A stretch of DNA of 64,000 nt from positions 1 to 64,000 of the forward strand of contig UQIK01000010.1 in NCBI GenBank assembly GCA_900541125.1, written 5' to 3'. The number at the start of each line of letters is the position of its first letter. Position 1 is the first letter of the stretch. A program made the translations under genes and the position numbers. The notes beneath the pieces were generated by a model. It saw nothing but the letters and a program-made list of their open reading frames with translations, was not told where the DNA came from and ran no database searches. Origin of the DNA: an uncultured Collinsella sp. (lineage in GTDB: Bacteria > Actinomycetota > Coriobacteriia > Coriobacteriales > Coriobacteriaceae). Below, in pieces: positions 57,823-64,000 of this stretch.

Positions 57823-59274
57823 TTACTTTTTGCGGGAATTGGTGAAAGCCATGAGGGCCAGGCCAATAGCCAACCAGCCGATCACGATGCTCCACTCCAC
57901 CATGTTGAGGGAGGCGGGAGAGAACGGGATCACGAGCAGGCCGATGATGATGGCACAGGCAGCGATAGCGAGGCCGATGCCAAACTTGCCGCCGGGCACC
58001 TCGTAGGGACGAGGCAGGTCGGGCTCGGTGAAGCGCATGCGCAGACAGGCGAGGGCGACCATGCCGCAGGAGAAGATGAAGGCGAGAGCCGACACGTTGG
58101 TCAGAGGGATGAGCATGTTCTTGCCCAGGAACGGACCGACGACGGTGATGACGCCCAGAACGACGCAGGCAAGCTTGGGAGCGCCGGACTTGGGGTCGAC
58201 CTCGGCGAACTGCTCGGGCAGCTGGCCCTTGCGGCCCATGGCGAGCATGATGCGGCTCGTGGCGCCGTAGAAGGAGTTCATCGGGCCCATGGGTCCAAGC
58301 GTGGCGATGACGAGCATGGCCAGGTACAGGAGCATGTTGATGCCCTTGAGGCAGGCAAGCGCGGGAACCGGGCTCTTAACAAACTCATGCCAGTCGAGGA
58401 TGGTGCCGAACGAGTAGATGCAGACCATGTAGAAGCCGCCGGCGGCCAGCAGGGCCAGGGAGATGATCTTGCCGAACTTGTTCCAGTTGAGGCCCTCGGC
58501 TGCTTCCTCAGCCTGCTGAGGAATGGTGTCGAAACCGGCGTAGAAGAACGGAGTCAGAACCAGGACCGACACGATACCGGCGAACAGGCTGGTGCCCTCG
58601 GTGGCGGCCTTACCGCCGCCAGCGCCGGCGACCTGGGAGAACACAGGCATGGCGTTGTTCGGCGAACCGGTGAACAGCGAGACGCCCATGGCGAGCAGCA
58701 TGCCGCAGAGCAGGGCCTTGGTCAGGAAGGCTTGGAGCTTGGCGGCCGAGCTGGCACCGCGGAAATTGAGGAAGATGACGTAGGCTGCAAAGCCGAGCGC
58801 GATCAGCGTCGGGAACAGGTAAACGTCAGCGCCCAGGATGGTGTAGAGCTTGACGGCGCGCAGCCACTCAAGGCCGGGCAGGCTGCCGAACATCTCGGAC
58901 ACGAGGGTCGAGATGGCGATGGCCTCCCACGGGCACAGGATGCCGTTGCCCAGGGCCAAAAGCCATCCGGTGATATAGCTCAGCGTACGGCCAAAGCTAC
59001 GATCGACATACTCGACGATGCCGCCCGAGATGGGGATGGCAGCCGTGAGCTCACCGAAAACAGCTCCGACGGGCACGAGGAAGATTGCACCCAAGAGGAA
59101 TGCGATCATAGCGGGAACGGGACCACCGCCCACGACCATCCAGTCGCCGACCTGCAGAACCCAACCGGTGCCGATGATGGCACCGAAACCGATGGTGAAG
59201 AAGTTCCAGAGCGAAAGCGTTTTCTTCATGCCGCCGTTATCCTCGACTGCAACTTCTGCGTTCTTGTCCGCCAT
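57823..59274 (-). CDS. APC-superfamily amino acid permease
   Basis: 483 residues with about 12-13 transmembrane helices. The N-terminal 'LWNFFTIGFGAIIGTGWVLQ' contains the APC unwound-helix motif (G-x-I-I-G-x-G), and 'ELTAAIPISGGIVEYVDRSF' is the second conserved block. It probably imports an amino acid or dipeptide-like compound. The ATG at 59274 follows GGAGGGG by 5 bases. The gene precedes the amidohydrolase; the 132-bp gap holds a GC-rich GAGGCCG/CGGCCTC hairpin but no clear terminator. Confidence 0.9.
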   Translation of the reverse strand: MADKNAEVAVEDNGGMKKTLSLWNFFTIGFGAIIGTGWVLQVGDWMVVGGGPVPAMIAFLLGAIFLVPVGAVFGELTAAIPISGGIVEYVDRSFGRTLSYITGWLLALGNGILCPWEAIAISTLVSEMFGSLPGLEWLRAVKLYTILGADVYLFPTLIALGFAAYVIFLNFRGASSAAKLQAFLTKALLCGMLLAMGVSLFTGSPNNAMPVFSQVAGAGGGKAATEGTSLFAGIVSVLVLTPFFYAGFDTIPQQAEEAAEGLNWNKFGKIISLALLAAGGFYMVCIYSFGTILDWHEFVKSPVPALACLKGINMLLYLAMLVIATLGPMGPMNSFYGATSRIMLAMGRKGQLPEQFAEVDPKSGAPKLACVVLGVITVVGPFLGKNMLIPLTNVSALAFIFSCGMVALACLRMRFTEPDLPRPYEVPGGKFGIGLAIAACAIIIGLLVIPFSPASLNMVEWSIVIGWLAIGLALMAFTNSRKK

Positions 59275-59629
59275 TGTTCCCCTCCTTTCCTTTTTGACGC
59301 CCCTTGACGTCACCCCTTGCGCGGTCTGTTTTGCCGCGCGCTTTTATTTCGTGGCTTTAAGATACGGCCTTGGCGCAGCAGCTCCGCTTGTAGCTCGACC
59401 GAAGGCAGAACTGCAAAACGAGCGGCGCCGTTTTTGGGACGAACGGCGGGAGACGTCATTCGTCTTGGACGCTTTCATCTTGTCTGCTTTTGAATACCTG
59501 TTGCCGTGACACTTGGCGCGCGGCGCGGCAACGTTCATACCATTTGTCAGGCTTTTGGCGCACATACCCATGTGTCGTGCATCATTTTATGTAGGATAGA
59601 CAAGTTACACATGAGGCAAGGTGATTCGA
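59275..59629. other. Intergenic region upstream of APC permease and C39-like gene
   Basis: A 355-bp divergent control region. I see GAGCGGCGCCGTTTTTGGG near 59419, which could be a degenerate terminator, and nothing coding: the small open frame on the minus strand has no ribosome binding site. Confidence 0.4.
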
Positions 59630-60631
59630 ATGGCATACGGATACAATGACGGCGACCAACGGCCACAAAGCGTGCGCCTTGCCGGCCGCACCACGCCAAC
59701 GCCCAGAAGCACCTCCGACAACGACAACCCGCAGCGCCCCCAAGAGCAGCTCGGGGCTTCTTCGCGGCAACAAAGCCGTACCGTGCAGCAGTCAGACCGC
59801 GTGAGTACGAGCACACGCCAACGCCAGACCGACACATCGCAGCCACGCCGCTACGATCGGCATAAGACCGACTACTACGTCAAGCGCTCCTTTTCGCGAC
59901 CTCAACGCGATCGCGGCAATTCCGCCCCTCACCCCGCGTCGCACACCACAAGCCACGCGCTTCCGGCCCGCCGCCTACGCCTTGCGCTTTGCTCCATCGC
60001 CGCCTGCCTCGTCTTTGTGTTTTTGGGATCCTGTATCTCCCACGGATCAGCTGGTCTTGAGCCCACTGCCGAGGACAAGCTGCTTAAAGCTCCCGTCGCG
60101 CCCGGTTACTCATTTGCGTTCTCGACCCCACGCTCGCAATGGCAGGCCGGCACCATGCCCCACATCTACCAAATTGACCCCGCATGGTCGGAGCTGCCCT
60201 ATGCCGGTGGCACTATTCGCGAAAACGCTTGCGGTCCCACTTGCCTCACCATGGTCTATATCTTTAAGACCGGCCACACCGATAAGACACCGGTCGATAT
60301 ATGCGCACTGGCCGAAGCCGGCAACTACGCCCCCACTGGTGCCACCGAGTGGTCGTTTATGACAGGCGGTGCGTGGCAGCTGGGGCTCAACGGAACACAG
60401 CTCTATAACGATCGCGAATCGATTACCCAAGCACTTCGCTCGGGTGCGCCCGTCATCGCCGCAGTGCGCCCCGGTACGTTTACCAACGTAGGCCACTACA
60501 TCGTGCTCTACGGCATCGACGATGCCAACCAGATTGGCGTCTACGACCCCAACTCGGCCAGCCGCAGCGCCCGCCGCTGGGGCGTCGTAGAGGTCCTCAA
60601 CGAAGTCGAAGCCATGTGGGCCTACTACTAG
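59630..60631 (+). CDS. Membrane-anchored C39-like cysteine peptidase family protein
   Basis: 333 residues. A ~110-residue low-complexity, Arg/Gln/Ser-rich cytoplasmic part is followed by a transmembrane helix or lipobox-like segment ('ALCSIAACLVFVFLGSC') and an extracellular C39-like domain: catalytic Cys in 'ENACGPTCLTMVYI', His in 'VGHYIVLYGID', and Asp/Asn in 'VYDPNS'. The substrate is unknown; related domains cleave leader or cell-wall peptides. The ATG at 59630 has AAGGTG 6 bases upstream; a GTG at 59621 overlaps it. Apparently a single-gene unit. Confidence 0.84.
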   Translation: MAYGYNDGDQRPQSVRLAGRTTPTPRSTSDNDNPQRPQEQLGASSRQQSRTVQQSDRVSTSTRQRQTDTSQPRRYDRHKTDYYVKRSFSRPQRDRGNSAPHPASHTTSHALPARRLRLALCSIAACLVFVFLGSCISHGSAGLEPTAEDKLLKAPVAPGYSFAFSTPRSQWQAGTMPHIYQIDPAWSELPYAGGTIRENACGPTCLTMVYIFKTGHTDKTPVDICALAEAGNYAPTGATEWSFMTGGAWQLGLNGTQLYNDRESITQALRSGAPVIAAVRPGTFTNVGHYIVLYGIDDANQIGVYDPNSASRSARRWGVVEVLNEVEAMWAYY

Positions 60632-60641
60632 TCATTGGGCA

Positions 60642-60777
60642 CTCATTGGGGACAGGACACTCATTGGGGACAGACTTAAATGAGTACCTGGGAAACTGTG
60701 CCCCGCTTTGGACACTCATTGTGGGATGCGCTTTCCGCAGTTGATCGGTGCCACGCATTTAAGTCTGTCCCCAATGA
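60642..60777. repeat. Composite TTGGGGACAG repeat cluster
   Basis: Arms 60661-60682 (starting TCATTGGGGACAGACTTAAA) and 60756-60777 are perfect 22-base reverse complements. Two partial copies of the ACTCATTGGG word stand before the left arm. Related to the palindromes at 21614 and 30151 through TTGGGGAC and TTAAATGA. Confidence 0.8.
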
Positions 60778-60828
60778 CCAGCCCTAGACTGCCGGCAGGA
60801 AAGGAACGTCCCTAAGTGCCGGGTTGAA

Positions 60829-60863
60829 ACAAAAGCCCCGCAGTCGGAGCGGACTGCGGGGCT
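60829..60863 (-). terminator. Intrinsic terminator of arcC
   Basis: On the minus strand AGCCCCGCAGTC pairs with GACTGCGGGGCT across CGCTC (plus-strand GGAGC region) and is followed by TTTTG. Confidence 0.9.
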
Positions 60864-60928
60864 CATGAAGAGAGGCTAGTTTGTGGGCGCTTTACCTGGC
60901 GCCCACGAGAGAGGCAACAGAGTAGAGA

Positions 60929-61891
60929 CTACTCGTGAATGCGGGTACCGGAGAGGCCAGCCATGGTCTCGGCGGCCTTGTCCAGAGCGCCGATGATGCA
61001 GGTGCGGCCCTTGCGGGAACGGGCGAACTTGATGGCAGCGCGAACCTTGGGCTCCATGGAACCCTTGCCGAACTGACCCTCGTCTGCCAGGCGCTCGGCC
61101 TCGTCGGCGGTGAGGTCCTCGAGCTCCTCCTGGTTGGGCTTGCCAAAGTTGATGGCAACATGCTCAACGGCGGTCAGCAGGAACAGAACGTCAGCATCGC
61201 AGTCCTCGGCCAGCAGCTCGCCGCCCAGGTCCTTGTCGATGACGGCGGGAACGCCCTTGTAGCAGCCCTTGTTCTCGTAGTCGCGGACGACGGGAATGCC
61301 GCCGCCACCGCAGGCGATGACGATGAACTCGTTGTCGAGCAGGTTGAGGATGGAGTCAGCCTCGACGATCTTCTTGGGATCGGGGGAAGCGACGACGCGA
61401 CGCCAGCCGCGGCCGGAATCCTCGACGAAGACCTTGGAGGGATCCTCGGCCATGAACTCCTTGGCCTGCTCCTCGGTGTAGAAGGGGCCGATCGGCTTGG
61501 TCGGGTTCTTGAACGCGGGATCATCCGGGTCGCACTCGATCTGGGTGACGACGGTGGCGGCGTGCCAACGCTTATAGCGCTTGTGCATCTCGCGGCCGAT
61601 GCCCTGCTGCAGGTGATAACCAATGTAGCCCTGGGACATGGCGCCGCACTCGGGCAGCGGCATCTCGGGGGTACCGATGGCATCGTGGGCAGCGGCGAAG
61701 GCGTTCTGGATCATGCCGACCTGCGGGCCGTTGCCGTGGGTGATGATGATCTCGTTGCCCTGCTCGATGAGGCCGAGGAGGGCATGGGCGGTGTTGCTCA
61801 CGGCCTCGATCTGCTCGACGGGGTTGTTGCCGAGGGCGTTGCCGCCAAGGGCGACGACAATACGATCGGGCTTGCCAAGAGGCTTAGACAT
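60929..61891 (-). CDS. arcC: Carbamate kinase
   Basis: 320 residues of the amino acid kinase family. Key features are the N-terminal 'VVALGGNALGN', 'ITHGNGPQVG', 'AMSQGYIGYHLQQ', 'FIVIACGGGGIPVV' and 'AVIDKDLGGELLA' segments. It makes ATP from carbamoyl phosphate and ADP, the energy-yielding last step of arginine deiminase or agmatine/purine-derived pathways. No arcA or arcB is adjacent in the window. The ATG at 61891 has AAAGGA 8 bases upstream. Confidence 0.96.
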   Translation of the reverse strand: MSKPLGKPDRIVVALGGNALGNNPVEQIEAVSNTAHALLGLIEQGNEIIITHGNGPQVGMIQNAFAAAHDAIGTPEMPLPECGAMSQGYIGYHLQQGIGREMHKRYKRWHAATVVTQIECDPDDPAFKNPTKPIGPFYTEEQAKEFMAEDPSKVFVEDSGRGWRRVVASPDPKKIVEADSILNLLDNEFIVIACGGGGIPVVRDYENKGCYKGVPAVIDKDLGGELLAEDCDADVLFLLTAVEHVAINFGKPNQEELEDLTADEAERLADEGQFGKGSMEPKVRAAIKFARSRKGRTCIIGALDKAAETMAGLSGTRIHE

Positions 61892-62411
61892 TGCTGGAAT
61901 CCTTTCTGTAAAAGGCCTACAACCCATTAATAACCCGCGTCCGTGCGATACGCGAGTTTATTAAGGTTTATATTCTCTTTATCGCTCATTTTATTCATTT
62001 TGAAAATAGCGGAACGGTGAACGGTCGTTTTTGTCCGCTCAGCGTACAGAACTCCAGCTCAGACATATCTACGTAATTTACGTGCGACTTTATTTAAATG
62101 AAGCGAGGATTATGTCGGATTATGCAAACTACATCTCTGCTAAACACAAAACGGACAGCGCAATATCTTACTCGCGCTATACGAGATTCTATGCACTTAT
62201 AAGTCGAGTATGCACCCCTGCAAAAACAAGGGGCTTTTCATCCAGCATAAGGAATAAAGAAGGGCTCCGAAAAGGCGGCAACAGCCAAGTCCCCCATCCA
62301 TCCCCAAAGTGGCGCGAGGTTTCGCGGCAAAGCCACGAAACAGCGAAGGGGACGGAATACCCGACCAACCACATCCGTCATCCGCCCACACAATCCGAGG
62401 ACGTAGCCGTA
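61892..62411. other. A/T-rich intergenic region upstream of arcC
   Basis: About 520 bp. The arcC-proximal half is unusually A/T-rich for this genome and probably holds its promoter (several TATAAA/TTATTA words on the minus strand). From 62280 to 62411 the sequence becomes GC-rich, with small imperfect hairpins. No convincing gene is visible. Confidence 0.45.
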
Positions 62412-62536
62412 GCAGGATCTGAGGGCTAACCTTCGCGGACACTCCGCAGGACGAAAGAACCCCCGCCGCACGTAATGCGCAGCGGGGGTTCTTTCATGTC
62501 CGAGGACGTCCGCGAAGGTTAGCCCTCAGATCCTGC
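62412..62536 (-). repeat. Very long hairpin LH4 after nifJ (29-bp perfect arms)
   Basis: Arms 62412-62440 (starting GCAGGATCTGAGGGCTAACC) and 62508-62536 are perfect reverse complements. Nested inside, GAAAGAACCCCCGC (62453-62466) pairs with GCGGGGGTTCTTTC (62482-62495). The inner hairpin may be the nifJ terminator (CTTTCGTCC follows on the minus strand). The right arm ends 10 bp after the nifJ stop. Confidence 0.85.
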
Positions 62537-62546
62537 GGTGGGAGAC

Positions 62547-64000
62547 CTAGGCCTCGTTGTACACCGTCTTGAGCTTCAGCAGGTGCTGATAGCGGTCCAT
62601 GGCGGCCTGCTCGTTCTCCTTGAAGAGCTCCTCGGCGCGCTCGGGGAAGGAACGCGTCAGCGAAGCGTAACGGGCCTCGTTCATCAGGAACTCCTGATAA
62701 CCGCCCGCGGGCTCCTTGGAATCGAGCGAGAACTTCTTGCCGGCAGCAGCCTCGGGGTTGAAGCGGAAGAGGTTCCAGTAACCGCACTCGACAGCCTTCT
62801 TCATCTCGGCCTGGCAGTTCTGCATGCCACCCTTCTTGATGGAGTGCATCTCGCAGGGGCTGTAGCCGATGATAAGAGACGGGCCGTCGTAGGCCTCGGC
62901 CTCGTGGATGGCCTTGAGGGTCTGAGCCGGGTTGGCACCCATGGCGACCTGCGCCACGTAGACGTAGCCGTAGCTCATGGCGATCTCGGCCAGGGACTTC
63001 TTCTTGGTCACCTTACCGGCAGCGGCGAACTGAGCGACCTGGCCCAGGTTCGAGGCCTTGGAGGCCTGGCCGCCGGTGTTGGAGTAGACCTCGGTGTCGA
63101 AGACGAAGACGTTGACGTTGTGGCCGGAAGCCAGGACGTGGTCCAGGCCACCGAAGCCGATGTCGTAGGCCCAACCGTCGCCGCCGAAGATCCAGAAGGA
63201 CTTCTTGGTGAGGTAAGCCTTGTCGGCGAGGATCGCCTTGGAAGCGTCGCAGCCGCACTTCTCGAGCTCGGCAACGTAGGCAGCAGCAGCGGTCTTAGAG
63301 GCCTCGGCGTCGTTGACGGAGTCGATCCAAGCCTGGCCGGCGGCCTTGAGCTCATCGGACGGACCATCGGCAGCGATGATGTCCTGGGTAGCGGCGATCA
63401 GCTTCTTCTGGACGGCCTCGTAACCGACGGCCATGCCCAGACCGTGCTCGGCATTGTCCTCGAACAGGGAGTTGTTCCACGCCGGGCCGTGACCGTCCTT
63501 GTCCTTGCAGTAAGGAGCGGTGGCAGCGGGGTTGCCCCAAATGGAGGAGCAGCCGGTGGCGTTGGAGATGAACATGCGGTCGCCGGCGACCTGGGTCACC
63601 AGACGTGCATAGGCGGTCTCGGCGCAGCCGGCGCAGGAGCCAGAGAACTCCAGGTAGGGCTGCTTAAACTGGCTGCCCTTGACGTTGGCCGCGATGAGCT
63701 CCTTCTTCTCGGAGACGTTCTCGACCATGTAGTCCCAAACAGGCTGCTGGTCCATCTCCTGCTCGGTGGGAACCATCTCGAGGGCACCCTTGGGGCAGAC
63801 CTTGACGCAGTTGGTGCAGCCCATGCAGTCGAGCGGGGACACGGCCATGGTGAACTTCATGCCCTTGGCCTTGGGGCCCATGGCGTCGAGCGTGCGGGTA
63901 GCCTCGGGCGCGGCGGCAGCCTCGTCCTCGGTCATCGCGAACGGACGGATGGTGGCATGCGGGCACACATAGGCGCACTGGTTGCACTGGATGCACTTGG
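62547..64000 (-). CDS. nifJ: Pyruvate:ferredoxin (flavodoxin) oxidoreductase, C-terminal part (5' end outside window)
   Basis: Partial: at least 484 C-terminal residues of a ~1180-residue enzyme; the frame is open to the window edge. Ferredoxin-type [4Fe-4S] motifs C-xx-C-xx-C-xxx-CP appear at the edge (KCIQCNQCAYVCPHA) and again as 'CMGCTNCVKVCPKGA'. The TPP-binding domain has the proximal-cluster ligands 'GSCAGC', then 'ATGCSSIWG', the GDG motif 'FGGDGWAYDIG' and 'TEVYSNTGGQ'. It oxidises pyruvate to acetyl-CoA with ferredoxin reduction, the central catabolic step of these anaerobes. It is followed by hairpin LH4. Confidence 0.97.
   Translation of the reverse strand, partial: KCIQCNQCAYVCPHATIRPFAMTEDEAAAAPEATRTLDAMGPKAKGMKFTMAVSPLDCMGCTNCVKVCPKGALEMVPTEQEMDQQPVWDYMVENVSEKKELIAANVKGSQFKQPYLEFSGSCAGCAETAYARLVTQVAGDRMFISNATGCSSIWGNPAATAPYCKDKDGHGPAWNNSLFEDNAEHGLGMAVGYEAVQKKLIAATQDIIAADGPSDELKAAGQAWIDSVNDAEASKTAAAAYVAELEKCGCDASKAILADKAYLTKKSFWIFGGDGWAYDIGFGGLDHVLASGHNVNVFVFDTEVYSNTGGQASKASNLGQVAQFAAAGKVTKKKSLAEIAMSYGYVYVAQVAMGANPAQTLKAIHEAEAYDGPSLIIGYSPCEMHSIKKGGMQNCQAEMKKAVECGYWNLFRFNPEAAAGKKFSLDSKEPAGGYQEFLMNEARYASLTRSFPERAEELFKENEQAAMDRYQHLLKLKTVYNEA

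Noticed and set aside
56266..59307. 1013-codon plus-strand frame over the amidohydrolase and APC permease genes
   Set aside because: Antisense to two clear genes; its Gly/Asp/Val/His-rich composition is that expected from the complementary codon positions.
62031..62429. 132-codon frame upstream of arcC
   Set aside because: No ribosome binding site, crosses the LH4 arm, and composition shifts from A/T-rich to GC-rich halfway.

Overview
The window is high-GC, tightly packed bacterial chromosome with strong AAGGAGG-type ribosome binding sites. The gene content suggests a strictly anaerobic gut Coriobacteriia member, most likely Collinsella. The clues are pyruvate:ferredoxin oxidoreductase, carbamate kinase, rubrerythrin, GntR/SIS/mannose-type PTS clusters, LytS/LytTR pairs and a DUF4012 envelope protein. 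The genus is inferred from content; no database search was run.

Layout. 0.2-5.0 kb: glmM behind a DUF4012 protein, then a drug/metabolite (EamA) exporter. 5.3-10.6 kb: tRNA-Val, then an accessory stretch (DUF5710 protein, small zinc-ribbon protein, HNH endonuclease, an unrecognised protein, and an AlbA_2/HATPase/winged-helix regulator beside a dense GAGATA repeat field). 10.6-17.6 kb: M16C peptidase, HicAB, 5-formyl-THF cyclo-ligase, MetAA homoserine acetyltransferase and an L-2-hydroxyacid dehydrogenase. 17.6-32.3 kb: a sugar-amine region with three SIS-domain deglycase/isomerase paralogues, three GntR/UTRA regulators, one mannose-family PTS (IIA-IIB fusion, IIC, IID) and an exporter; RecQ, YitT and HAD genes are interleaved. 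32.3-47 kb: housekeeping and repair (GNAT, threonine aldolase, PAP2, Mfd, Nth, ABC exporter, RmuC, rubrerythrin, an unusual MutY-like protein, Rrf2 regulator). 47-56.3 kb: tRNA-Asp, a phosphodiesterase, two LytS/LytTR two-component pairs, a glycosyltransferase, an MFS exporter and a zinc phospholipase C-like protein. 56.4-64 kb: amidohydrolase plus APC permease, a C39-like peptidase, carbamate kinase, and the C-terminal half of NifJ running off the right edge.

How the genes may work together. The PTS, SIS enzymes and GntR repressors look like a modular Amadori-product (fructoselysine/glucoselysine-like) utilisation system. A shared ACGT-N5-ACGT motif lies upstream of gntR-2, the PTS operon and the EamA exporter and predicts one regulon. 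A different repeated 20-mer sits between the divergent SIS-3 and gntR-3 genes.

The most unusual content is intergenic. (1) A ~160-205 bp element begins directly at the stop codon of minus-strand genes (three copies and one remnant). Its two complete copies have core stems of different sequence that still pair, with conserved connecting segments. (2) Two ~160 bp 3' elements, behind a membrane protein and rubrerythrin, have perfect 23- and 29-bp stems of unrelated sequence, a conserved apex and a terminator. (3) Two further very long hairpins follow yfcE and nifJ. (4) There are many families of short palindromic repeats. These are the best candidates for undescribed RNA or mobile elements here.
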